Shown: positions 1 through 6,164 of the stretch, one piece after another
Layout of the letters: each line of letters starts with the position of its first letter
Position numbering within the stretch: position 1 is the first letter of the stretch
Assembly: GCA_016937175.1 (NCBI GenBank)
Contig: JAFGWL010000044.1
Location: 1-15,355 of the forward strand
Source of the DNA: Candidatus Mcinerneyibacteriota bacterium
GTDB lineage: Bacteria; Macinerneyibacteriota; Macinerneyibacteria; Macinerneyibacteriales; DSCS01
Length of the DNA: 15,355 bases
Direction: 5' to 3'
Position numbers and translations under genes: made by a program
The notes under the pieces: generated by a model
Told to the model about the DNA's origin: nothing
Databases searched by the model: none
The model's input: only the letters and a program-made list of their open reading frames with translations

Positions 1-65
1 AAAAATAAATGAAATGGGACTCAAAAAGGCAAACTCGAAAAACAGAATAAAATCTTTCCTCTTTC

Positions 66-842
66 TCAAAGCGAATGCTCTTGCCACGTTCCCTTATCAA
101 GGGAGTGGAAACGGGTAAAGCCGCAGTCGCGGGCAATGTCGAAGGCCTGAGCATGCCCGACACCGATATCGTGAGCAACGTGAGCATCGCTTCCGAAGGT
201 CAGAAGCTTCCCGCCGCATTCTCGATAAAGACGCAGGATCTGCGGAACGGGGATCACTGTCCCCAGTGGTTTGCGCACTCCTGAAAAGTTGATTTCTAAA
301 GCGATCTCCTGCCGGATGATCGCTTGAAAGATCTTCTCAATCACAGGCTTCCAGGGTGTGATGCCGGGAATCTCCTTTTCATAGCGCATATAGATCCCCA
401 GATGGCCCAGGATGTGAAACCCGCCGGCTTCGGCCAAAGCGAGGTTTTCCTCATAATAGTCATGGATCATCCCCGTGGAAAAGGGCATTTCAGGAAGGCT
501 GGAGAGGTTCACATCATCAGATGTCCTGTGGATGGACCCGATGAGAAGGTCCGTTTCCCCTCCTCTGAAAGGAAAGCGGTGCATCTCCCCCGCTTCAAAG
601 CCGCATAATATTTTTATCCGGCCTTCATAGGCTGTCTTCAGCTCAGTGATCCGCTTCCGGTACGCGTCCTGCGCCAACTCGCCATAGGCCTGAACATCCA
701 CGGGGTTCTGATCATCATGGTCTGTAAAGGCGATCTCACTGTAGCCCTTCTCCAGGGCGGCCTCGATGATCTGCACCGGGTCGGCCTTGGAATCGGCGCT
801 GAACTGCGAATGGAGGTGATAATCGATCAGGGACGGGCGCAT
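66..842 (-). CDS. PHP-domain phosphoesterase, histidinol-phosphatase (HisK/HisJ)-like
   Basis: A 258-residue protein with the metal-binding signature of the PHP superfamily: HxH at 9-11 (DYHLHSQFSADSK), TDHDD at 40-44, FEAGE at 82-86, GSIH at 102-105, GHLG at 146-149 and GSDAH at 217-221. These supply the His, Glu and Asp ligands of a trinuclear metal site. Length and motif order match histidinol-phosphate phosphatases of the HisK/HisJ type, but no his gene is nearby, so the substrate is open and a general phosphoesterase role is equally possible. The ATG lies 16 bases inside the end of the mogA-like gene, so it is the last gene of the molybdenum-cofactor operon and probably translationally coupled to it. 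A hydrolase acting on a pterin or nucleotide intermediate is conceivable but is only inference from position. The fold call is secure; the function is not. Confidence 0.85.
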   Translation of the reverse strand: MRPSLIDYHLHSQFSADSKADPVQIIEAALEKGYSEIAFTDHDDQNPVDVQAYGELAQDAYRKRITELKTAYEGRIKILCGFEAGEMHRFPFRGGETDLLIGSIHRTSDDVNLSSLPEMPFSTGMIHDYYEENLALAEAGGFHILGHLGIYMRYEKEIPGITPWKPVIEKIFQAIIRQEIALEINFSGVRKPLGTVIPVPQILRLYRECGGKLLTFGSDAHVAHDIGVGHAQAFDIARDCGFTRFHSLDKGTWQEHSL

Positions 843-1321
843 TCTTTATCTTTACCGGTGATGATGCCTAAGGCGTGGGGAATCGCATCGGCGACAAAGG
901 AGAAGTTCTCCGCGGCACCTTTAGGGCTTCCGGGAAGATTGATGATGAGCGTCTTCTCTTTGAGATAGGCCCCGCAGCGGGTGATCATGGCATGGGGGGT
1001 GATCGCCAGGCTTTTCATCCGCATGGCTTCTCCCATCCCGGGGATCTCTTTATCGGCGTAACGGGCGGTCACTTCAGGAGTGATATCGCGCTCGGAAAGG
1101 CCTGTCCCCCCTGTGGTAAGGATAAGATCCACATGAAGATCTTTGATACAGTGGTTATAGCTTCGCACCAAAATATCCTCATCATCGGGAATCACCGCAT
1201 AATACTCTTTTGCATAACCGAGTTTTTCAGAGACAGCCTCTTCCAGGACATGTCCGCTCTTGTCTTCACGTTCCCCGGCGGCCCCCTTGTCGCTTAAGGT
1301 CAGAATCGCATAAGTAAACAT
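827..1321 (-). CDS. mogA: MogA/MoaB-family molybdopterin adenylyltransferase
   Basis: A 164-residue single-domain protein of the MoCF-binding family. In molybdenum-cofactor synthesis MogA activates molybdopterin by adenylylation before MoeA inserts the metal. Visible motifs are LTTGGTGLSERD at 68-79, followed by TPE at 81-83 (molybdopterin and nucleotide binding), and the NLPGSPKGAAENF loop at 128-140. The length fits MoaB (about 170) or MogA (about 195). In genomes with only one such gene it usually does the MogA job, so I use that symbol with some caution. The start has a strong ribosome binding site: the minus strand reads TAAGGAGGATTATG, in which the stop codon of the upstream MOSC gene overlaps the Shine-Dalgarno. 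The 3' end overlaps the PHP gene by 16 bases. Confidence 0.92.
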   Translation of the reverse strand: MFTYAILTLSDKGAAGEREDKSGHVLEEAVSEKLGYAKEYYAVIPDDEDILVRSYNHCIKDLHVDLILTTGGTGLSERDITPEVTARYADKEIPGMGEAMRMKSLAITPHAMITRCGAYLKEKTLIINLPGSPKGAAENFSFVADAIPHALGIITGKDKECARP

Positions 1322-1332
1322 AATCCTCCTTA
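1321..1332 (-). promoter_or_regulatory. Ribosome binding site of mogA overlapping the upstream stop codon
   Basis: Read on the minus strand, TAAGGAGGATT precedes the mogA ATG. The TAA is the stop of the MOSC gene and its two A bases are part of the AAGGAGG element. Termination of MOSC translation and initiation of mogA therefore occur at the same spot, which suits translational coupling within the operon. Confidence 0.8.
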
Positions 1333-1776
1333 TTCCTCTCCGGGAGTAATCAAAACAACGTGATCGCCTTCTGTGATGCTCCCCGGAACAAGCACATCGG
1401 CAAAAAGCCCCTCTTCAGCTACGGGGCAGCACCCGATGAGAGAATAGGCGGGGCAGGTCACTACATCAGGCTTGCCCAGTCCTGTGATCACCAGTCTCAC
1501 CGACTTCCCGATTCCTAAAACCGTCCCCGGAGGCGCATCATCCACGCTCAACCCTTCGATGATCAGGTTTTCTGAAGAGATCCCCGGATCAATGGTGATA
1601 TCACGCTCCCGTTCCATGCGCCGGATGGTCTCTGTGGTCAGGATCGTGATATTCTTTTGAGGTAAGCCCGCATGGGCGTCCCCTTCAAGCCCCTGTTCCG
1701 TCACATGCACGATTCCCTGCACAGGAGTCTTGACCACGCCTTTCTTTTCACTGACGGCAATGGAACGCAGGATCAT
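1330..1776 (-). CDS. MOSC-domain protein associated with molybdenum-cofactor synthesis
   Basis: A 148-residue stand-alone MOSC domain. Family hallmarks are GLEGDAHAG at 29-37, SSENL at 67-71 with IEG following, and the C-terminal block CPVAEEGLFADVLVPG at 117-132. Cysteines at 108, 116 and 117 lie where MOSC proteins carry their proposed sulfur-carrier cysteine. MOSC domains occur at the C terminus of Moco sulfurases and, as small proteins like this one, beside or fused to MoaC and MogA/MoaB in anaerobes. The exact reaction of the small type is not established; delivery of sulfur or handling of the finished cofactor is the usual proposal. The ATG overlaps the moaC stop as ATGA, and the stop is 8 bases before mogA, so it sits inside the operon between the two genes with which it is typically linked. 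Confidence 0.88.
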   Translation of the reverse strand: MILRSIAVSEKKGVVKTPVQGIVHVTEQGLEGDAHAGLPQKNITILTTETIRRMERERDITIDPGISSENLIIEGLSVDDAPPGTVLGIGKSVRLVITGLGKPDVVTCPAYSLIGCCPVAEEGLFADVLVPGSITEGDHVVLITPGEE

Positions 1777-2249
1777 TTCTCGTTCCTCTCAAACCGGCCC
1801 GATGCGCCGCCCTCTTTTTCCATGAGCTTGATATCGCTGATCACCATGGCCCGGTCCACCGCCTTGCACATATCATAGATGGTGAGAAGGGCTTGGGAGA
1901 CAGCCTGCAGTGCCTCCATCTCCACTCCGGTCTTGTGGGTGCAGCGGGCCTCAGCCCGACATGTGATCACCCTCTCTTTAAGAGTGCAGGAGACATCGAT
2001 CCCGTCCAGAGGGACAGGATGGCAGAGAGGGATGAGGTCTGAAGTCTTTTTGGCTGCCATGATCCCGGCAAGTTCGGCCGTTGTGAGGACATTTCCTTTT
2101 TTATTGGTTTCATGAGCCACAAGAGATGCCGCTTTTTCAGAAAGAGAAATTCGCCCCTGGGCCACAGCCCGGCGCTGAGTCGCCTCCTTGCCGGAGACAT
2201 CCACCATATGGGGACGCCCCTCTTTATTGAGATGAGTGAGTTCCTTCAT
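1773..2249 (-). CDS. moaC: Cyclic pyranopterin monophosphate synthase MoaC
   Basis: A 158-residue protein matching the usual MoaC length. MoaC converts the cyclic GTP intermediate made by MoaA into cyclic pyranopterin monophosphate. Motifs are the N-terminal MVDVSGKEATQRRAVA at 15-30, KKTSDLIPLCHP at 67-78 (substrate pocket with the LCHP histidine), GVEMEAL at 108-114 and YDMCKAVDR at 125-133, which carries the conserved Asp-Met-Cys-Lys active-site element. The ATG is one base after the moaA stop and its Shine-Dalgarno lies in the last codons of moaA. The stop overlaps the next ATG by 4 bases. Identification is secure. Confidence 0.96.
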   Translation of the reverse strand: MKELTHLNKEGRPHMVDVSGKEATQRRAVAQGRISLSEKAASLVAHETNKKGNVLTTAELAGIMAAKKTSDLIPLCHPVPLDGIDVSCTLKERVITCRAEARCTHKTGVEMEALQAVSQALLTIYDMCKAVDRAMVISDIKLMEKEGGASGRFERNEK

Positions 2250-2250
2250 A

Positions 2251-2259
2251 TCATCCTCC
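2251..2259 (-). promoter_or_regulatory. moaC ribosome binding site encoded by the MoaA C-terminal Gly-Gly codons
   Basis: On the minus strand the end of moaA reads ATAGGAGGATGATATG. The two Gly codons GGA GGA encode the conserved C-terminal GG of MoaA and at the same time form the Shine-Dalgarno of moaC, whose ATG follows the TGA stop after one base. No other plausible ribosome binding site is present for moaC. Confidence 0.78.
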
Positions 2260-3207
2260 TATGGTATGCATGGGCTTAAAGCCCTGAAACATGTGTTCTT
2301 TGGGCTTGTTCTTAATTGCTTCTTCGATTTTTTTGCGGATCTCCTCGTCTGATGCCCCTCCCCTAACCATGTCCCGCAAGGGATATTCCAGAGAGCTAAG
2401 CAGGCAGGGAAGCAAACGCCCGTCAGCGGTCATGCGCACCCGATTGCACCGCGAACAGAATTTGTGTGAGAGGGGAGAAATAAAGCCGAGAACAGCCTTT
2501 GTCCCCGTGATCATGTAATCTTCCGAGATCAGGGTCTTATGGGTATAGGGAACCATTTCATACTTCTTCTTCAACCGCTCGATGAGAATATCATTACTCA
2601 TATAGTAATGTTTTTGCTCCTCTCCCACGCCGCCTAAAGGCATAAATTCGATAAAACGCCAGGAGAGGCCTTGTTCAATGGCCATTTCGGCAAAATCATA
2701 GACCTCATCGTCATTGACCCCCTTCATCACTACCGTATTGATCTTCACCGGAAAAAGTCCAGCTTCACGGGCCGCTTCGATCCCTTTCAGTACAGGGAAT
2801 AACTCTCCCACACGAGTGATCTTTTCGTATTTTTCAGGATCAAGCGTATCGAGGCTCACATTCACCCGGTCCAATCCCTTGTGTTTCAAAAGCGAGGCCT
2901 TCTCTTCCAGGAGCTGTCCGTTGGTGGTGAGGGTGATCTCTTCGATCCCTTCCACAGCCCGGAGCATGGCCACAAGTTCTTCGATGCCCTTGCGCACCAG
3001 GGGCTCCCCGCCGGTCAATCGGATCTTTTTCACACCGATCCGGGCAAAAACATTCACCAACCGTACGATCTCCTCAAAGGAGAGGAGATCGGCATGATGC
3101 ATCTTCGGGACGCCTTCAGCCGGCATACAGTAGATACATCTCAAGTTACACAGGTCTGTTACAGAGATGCGAAGGTAATCAATTTGACGTTTATACAGAT
3201 CATTCAT
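2251..3207 (-). CDS. moaA: GTP 3',8-cyclase MoaA (radical SAM)
   Basis: A 318-residue radical SAM enzyme that starts molybdopterin synthesis by rearranging GTP to 3',8-cyclo-GTP. Seen: the SAM cluster motif CNLRCIYC (Cys 20, 24 and 27 from the chosen start), LTGGEPLVRKG, a second cluster motif in the C-terminal half (FCSRCNRVR followed by the LLPCLLS cysteine), and the C-terminal Gly-Gly needed for catalysis in the family. The reading frame stays open 21 codons further upstream to 3270. The ATG at 3207 is preferred because the protein then begins MNDLYKRQIDYLRIS, just ahead of the family's conserved start, and because the longer version would lie within moeA. From 3207 it overlaps the end of moeA by 8 bases. 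The Shine-Dalgarno is weak (GGAG about 14 bases upstream), suggesting coupling to moeA translation. Confidence 0.96.
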   Translation of the reverse strand: MNDLYKRQIDYLRISVTDLCNLRCIYCMPAEGVPKMHHADLLSFEEIVRLVNVFARIGVKKIRLTGGEPLVRKGIEELVAMLRAVEGIEEITLTTNGQLLEEKASLLKHKGLDRVNVSLDTLDPEKYEKITRVGELFPVLKGIEAAREAGLFPVKINTVVMKGVNDDEVYDFAEMAIEQGLSWRFIEFMPLGGVGEEQKHYYMSNDILIERLKKKYEMVPYTHKTLISEDYMITGTKAVLGFISPLSHKFCSRCNRVRMTADGRLLPCLLSSLEYPLRDMVRGGASDEEIRKKIEEAIKNKPKEHMFQGFKPMHTIGG

Positions 3208-4399
3208 GAAGAAAAAAGAACTCCGTGCATTTGGATTTATAAGCCTCCTCTTCATGGGGAATACGGGCAAATCCGTCCGCTAAAGCGGCTGCATGAATAT
3301 CTCCGGATCCGTTGGAGGGGACAGGAGTCAGTTTATATGTGCCGCTCTCTTCAGCCACCCGGACAGGGATAAAATGATGACGGTCTTTCAGACGTTTGGC
3401 CTCCTGAGTCATGGCTCCGAAAGAGTGACGGGGGAAGAGGACCGTGTGGCCGGAGAGTCTTTTCAGGAGAGGGATAAGAAAGAGATAGAGAGACAGAGCC
3501 GTGGACACGGGATTTCCCGGAAGGCCCATGATAAAAGTATCCCCTCTTCTAGCCAGAAGCTGGGGTTTCCCCGGTTTCACATTGAGTTTATGCCAGAGGG
3601 TGGTGTACCCCCTTTCTTTGATGAGTTCAGGAATCAGGTCGAGATCCCCTTCGGAGACTCCCCCGCTGAAGACGATGACATCGGCTGTCGCTTCTCCCTG
3701 GTCAATCGCCTCTTCCAGGGCTTTTCGGGTGTCTTCTGCGATTCCGCCGTAGGATGCGGGAAAACCTTTTTGATGCAAGGCTGCCATGACCGACGAGGCA
3801 TTGGCATTACGTATTCCTGACAGGGGGAGTTCATCCTGAGGTTCATAGACTTCATCGCCTGTGGAGAAAAAGAGCACACGGGGACGCTGAAAGACAGCAA
3901 CGTCTGTCACTCCGGCTGTGGCCAGGGTGCCCGCTGTTAAGGGAGTGATGACAGCCCCTTTCTCAAGGAGAATATCCCCTTTTCGGAAATCCTCTCCCTG
4001 CCAGGCGATGTTGCTTCCCTTCTTCTCTTCTTTTAAGATTTGAACTGATATTCCTGACTCGTACCCGTTAAGATACTCCCGCCGGATCACCGTATCGTAA
4101 AAGGGCGGGACCGGAGCTCCGGTCATGATCTTGACGCAGGTTCCGGGACGGGCTTCTCCCTGAAAAAAAGTCCCCGCCATGACTTCGGCTAAAACGGGGA
4201 ACGAATGAGTGGCAGAGAGGTCTTCATACCTTACAGCGATCCCATCCATGGCTGACTTGTCAAAGCGGGGCATCTCAATATCGGCTCTGATATCTTCAGC
4301 CAGGATGAATCCTGCAGATTCAAAGACCGGGCGCTTCTCTGTCTTCAACTTCACAGGCATGGTTGTGATCAGGTCTTGTGCTTGTCTATAATCTGTCAT
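3200..4399 (-). CDS. moeA: Molybdopterin molybdenumtransferase MoeA
   Basis: A 399-residue protein, near the usual length of about 400-410, that inserts molybdate into adenylylated molybdopterin. Motifs in order: MPRFDKSAMDGIAV at 43-56, IMTGAPVPP at 91-99, FFSTGDEVYEP at 177-187, GIRNANASSVMAAL at 195-208, FSGGVSEGDLDLI at 244-256, WHKLNVKPGKPQ at 269-280 and GLPGNPVSTALS at 292-303. All four MoeA regions are covered. A TTG start six codons upstream is possible, but the ATG at 4399 has the AAAGGA element about 8 bases ahead and gives the normal N terminus MTDYRQAQDL. The gene overlaps the end of the ModE-type regulator by 14 bases and the start of moaA by 8, placing it second in the operon. 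Confidence 0.96.
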   Translation of the reverse strand: MTDYRQAQDLITTMPVKLKTEKRPVFESAGFILAEDIRADIEMPRFDKSAMDGIAVRYEDLSATHSFPVLAEVMAGTFFQGEARPGTCVKIMTGAPVPPFYDTVIRREYLNGYESGISVQILKEEKKGSNIAWQGEDFRKGDILLEKGAVITPLTAGTLATAGVTDVAVFQRPRVLFFSTGDEVYEPQDELPLSGIRNANASSVMAALHQKGFPASYGGIAEDTRKALEEAIDQGEATADVIVFSGGVSEGDLDLIPELIKERGYTTLWHKLNVKPGKPQLLARRGDTFIMGLPGNPVSTALSLYLFLIPLLKRLSGHTVLFPRHSFGAMTQEAKRLKDRHHFIPVRVAEESGTYKLTPVPSNGSGDIHAAALADGFARIPHEEEAYKSKCTEFFFLHE

Positions 4400-4727
4400 C
4401 GGTAAAGATCCTTTCAAAGGCTTGTTTCATGTAGTCATAGAGATCCCGCCGGAGAGCCTCATATTTTTCCAGAAGAATCCGCCCTTCGGGAGTGAGGATA
4501 CTGTCACCACCCCCGCTTCCGCCTTTGTGGGAGATAATGAGCTTCTTTCCCAGATGCTCCTCCATTTTGCGAATATTCCCCCAGGCATAGCGGTAGGAGT
4601 AGTGGAGTCTTTCGGCGGCTTTTTTGAGAGAGCCTTCCTCATCGATGGCTTTGAGCAAGCGGTAACGCCCGCCTCCGAGGATGTTTTTGCCCTCTTTTTC
4701 AAGCCATATTTTGATTCCCAGTTCCAT
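4386..4727 (-). CDS. ModE-type DNA-binding regulator lacking the molybdate-binding (TOBE/MOP) domains
   Basis: A 113-residue winged helix-turn-helix protein matching only the N-terminal half of ModE. The HTH region is about 32-55 (GSLKKAAERLHYSYRYAWGN) with the LysR-like pattern of ModE, followed by the glycine-rich wing KGGSGGGDSILTPEG at 68-82, typical of ModE proteins. Full ModE is about 260 residues and binds molybdate through C-terminal TOBE/MOP domains; none is present, so metal sensing must be absent or use another partner. It is the first gene of the molybdenum-cofactor operon, overlapping moeA by 14 bases, and probably controls it. The ATG is supported by alignment to ModE N termini. 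No Shine-Dalgarno precedes it; instead a TATAAT box ends 6 bases upstream. Confidence 0.88.
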   Translation of the reverse strand: MELGIKIWLEKEGKNILGGGRYRLLKAIDEEGSLKKAAERLHYSYRYAWGNIRKMEEHLGKKLIISHKGGSGGGDSILTPEGRILLEKYEALRRDLYDYMKQAFERIFTDDRL

Positions 4728-4733
4728 GCCCCT

Positions 4734-4761
4734 ATTATAAAGAGTTTAGCGTTGTGTGCAA
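4734..4761 (-). promoter_or_regulatory. Promoter of the modE-moeA-moaA-moaC-MOSC-mogA-PHP operon, predicted leaderless
   Basis: On the minus strand a TATAAT -10 (4734-4739) lies 16 bases after a weak -35, TTGCAC (4756-4761). Only six bases, AGGGGC, separate TATAAT from the ATG at 4727, so the expected transcription start falls on or next to the start codon. The inverted repeat at 4750-4773 covers the -35, consistent with repression. Confidence 0.72.
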
Positions 4762-4773
4762 GGAAATATAACG
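4750..4773. promoter_or_regulatory. Candidate ModE operator (imperfect inverted repeat)
   Basis: Two outward half-sites on the plus strand, CGTTGTGTG at 4750-4758 and AATATAACG at 4765-4773, form an inverted repeat with a 6-base centre. Reverse-complementing the right arm gives CGTTATATT, which matches the left arm at six of nine positions. CGTTATAT-type arms are characteristic of known ModE operators. It lies directly upstream of a modE-like gene, spans the -35 of that operon, and is centred about 70 bases before the likely transcription start of the divergent ferredoxin gene. The motif is seen; binding is inferred. Confidence 0.55.
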
Positions 4774-4797
4774 CCTGCCTTTTCGCTGATAATTCCC

Positions 4798-4826
4798 TTG
4801 AAAAAGAGAAGCAAAGGTTTTATACT
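4798..4826 (+). promoter_or_regulatory. Promoter of the ferredoxin gene
   Basis: TTGAAA (4798-4803) and TATACT (4821-4826) are separated by 17 bases. The predicted start near 4833 leaves a leader of about 25 bases containing the AAGGAGG ribosome binding site at 4845-4851. This is a conventional leadered promoter, unlike the divergent modE promoter. Confidence 0.72.
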
Positions 4827-4857
4827 AAAGACGCAAATGAATTGAAGGAGGTAAGTA

Positions 4858-5025
4858 ATGGCTTACAAAATTTCTGATGCTTGTGTGGCTTGCGGAACCT
4901 GTCTGCCTGAATGCCCCGTGGAAGCGATTTCCGAGGGCGATATTTATGTCATTGATCCCGAGAAGTGCATTGATTGCGGCGCCTGTGCAGCTGTCTGCCC
5001 CGTAAGCGCTATTTCTCCCGCTTAA
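4858..5025 (+). CDS. Small 2[4Fe-4S] ferredoxin
   Basis: A 55-residue protein typical in length for clostridial-type ferredoxins. It has two complete cluster motifs: CVACGTCLPECP (Cys 9, 12, 15, 19) and CIDCGACAAVCP (Cys 37, 40, 43, 47), each CxxCxxCxxxCP, in a pseudo-twofold repeat. It is a soluble low-potential electron carrier for anaerobic oxidoreductases. A strong AAGGAGG lies 6 bases before the ATG, and two stop codons (TAATAA) end the gene. It is a single-gene unit with its own promoter and intrinsic terminator, divergent from the molybdenum-cofactor operon. The shared intergenic region with a ModE-like repeat suggests, but does not prove, that it serves molybdenum- or tungsten-dependent enzymes. 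Confidence 0.96.
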   Translation: MAYKISDACVACGTCLPECPVEAISEGDIYVIDPEKCIDCGACAAVCPVSAISPA

Positions 5026-5034
5026 TAAGCCTTT

Positions 5035-5070
5035 GAAGCAGGCGTTCTGCGCCTGCTTCTCCCCTTTTTT
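5035..5070 (+). terminator. Intrinsic terminator of the ferredoxin gene
   Basis: A perfect 10-bp stem, GAAGCAGGCG at 5035-5044 pairing with CGCCTGCTTC at 5050-5059, has a 5-base loop and is followed after TCCCC by a run of six T at 5065-5070. It begins 9 bases after the ferredoxin stop. The minus strand has no T run beyond the stem, so it serves the plus strand only. Confidence 0.85.
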
Positions 5071-5113
5071 CTATCCCATTTCCTATTATTTTCCCCGGCT
5101 TGTCAGGAAACTG

Positions 5114-6157
5114 TTACTGAAGCTCTTTCTCAATTTCTCTTATGATCAAAGATGGAGTCAACTCTTTCATACAGGCCATCTTATCCGTTTCAAGAGGACA
5201 TTTTTTTTGAAAACAGGGTGAACACGTGAGCATGATCTGGAAGATACGGGCTTTGGGGTTGTACGGCCCGGTCTTTTTGGGTTTTGTGGGCCCGAAAAAG
5301 GCAAATTGCTTTATCCCCATGGCTGCAGCAATATGCATGGGCCCGCTGTCTCCCGAAAGGAAGAGGTCCATCTCCCCGGCTCTTGCAGCAAACTCCGAAA
5401 GGCTCAGCTCACCGGCTTTGTTTACACCATGCTCCAACCCATGGATGATGGATTCATTCTTTTCACGCTCCCCGGGCCCGCCGAAAAGAAAGACTGTCCC
5501 TCCCCGCTCTTCTGTCACCCATCGGGCCACATCACGATAATACTCTTCAGGCCAGTTTTTGGACGGCCATTTGGAAAAGGGCGCCAGCCCCACAAAGGGG
5601 CGCTTATATTTCTTTAATTCGTCCCTCGCAGCCTTTTTCTTCTCCTCCGACAAAGGAAAGAAAAAACGCCCCCGCTTCTCTTTGGGGATCAGCCCCAGAG
5701 AAGAGGCCAGGTGGTGATACCAGTCGATGGCATGGCCTCCCGGAAAAGTCGCGTAGGGGATATTATCAGTGACCATGAGCCTGTTGATTCCCTTGAGGGA
5801 AGCGGCTCTGCGCGGGATACAAGCTAAAAAGGGGATCAGGGAAGAGCGGAAGAGAGATTGAAAATCGATGGAAAGCTCCCACCCCTCTTTTCGGATCTCC
5901 CGGGTAAAGCGTCGAAGGTAAGAAATAATCTTTAAATAGCGCACTTTCCGTGCCCACTCTTCGATTTTTTTCTTTTCAAAAAGATAGAGTTTGTCCAGAT
6001 CATGGTAATCTTCGAGGGCTTCCATGCCCCCCTCCTCGGTGACCCAGCCCAGTTTCACACCGGGATGTGTCTGTTTGAGAAGGTCGGCCACAGGAATGGT
6101 CATGATGACATCTCCCAGTGACGAGAGTTTGATAAAAAGGATTTTCTTTGGATTCAT
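5114..6157 (-). CDS. Glycosyltransferase family 9 (ADP-heptose:LPS heptosyltransferase-like)
   Basis: A 347-residue GT-B fold enzyme of family GT9. Seen: the N-terminal KILFIKLSSLGDVIMTIPV at 5-23, typical of heptosyltransferases; the start of the second Rossmann domain VGLAPFSKWPSKNWP at 189-203; the nucleotide-sugar site SGDSGPMHIAAAMG at 268-281; and FGPTKPKKTGPY at 288-299. A cysteine-rich tail (CSPCFQKKCP at 312-321 and a later Cys) is also common in this family. It probably adds a heptose or similar sugar to the LPS core at the cytoplasmic face of the inner membrane; acceptor and donor cannot be told from sequence. It is a single gene with its own near-consensus promoter and no Shine-Dalgarno. 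No other LPS gene is adjacent. Confidence 0.92.
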   Translation of the reverse strand: MNPKKILFIKLSSLGDVIMTIPVADLLKQTHPGVKLGWVTEEGGMEALEDYHDLDKLYLFEKKKIEEWARKVRYLKIISYLRRFTREIRKEGWELSIDFQSLFRSSLIPFLACIPRRAASLKGINRLMVTDNIPYATFPGGHAIDWYHHLASSLGLIPKEKRGRFFFPLSEEKKKAARDELKKYKRPFVGLAPFSKWPSKNWPEEYYRDVARWVTEERGGTVFLFGGPGEREKNESIIHGLEHGVNKAGELSLSEFAARAGEMDLFLSGDSGPMHIAAAMGIKQFAFFGPTKPKKTGPYNPKARIFQIMLTCSPCFQKKCPLETDKMACMKELTPSLIIREIEKELQ

Positions 6158-6164
6158 AGTTGCG

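Noticed and set aside
1-65. A terminator or small gene at the left edge, after the PHP gene
   Set aside because: The stretch is A-rich but contains no convincing hairpin on the minus strand and no ORF with a start and ribosome binding site. I see nothing in it that can be supported.
3208-3270. A longer MoaA start at 3270 and a possible MoeA-MoaA frameshift fusion at the T6 run near 3212-3217
   Set aside because: The added 21 residues are not MoaA-like and lie inside moeA. moaA is in the +1 frame relative to moeA, but six T is short for efficient slippage and the in-place ATG overlap explains the junction.
4422-4877. A 151-codon plus-strand open frame running from modE into the ferredoxin region
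   Set aside because: It is opposite the well-supported modE gene and runs out of frame through the ferredoxin ribosome binding site and start.
5035-5059. The ferredoxin hairpin as a terminator for the convergent GT9 gene as well
   Set aside because: Read on the minus strand the stem is followed by AAAGGC, not a T run, and it is about 55 bases beyond the GT9 stop. I see no clear terminator for the GT9 gene.
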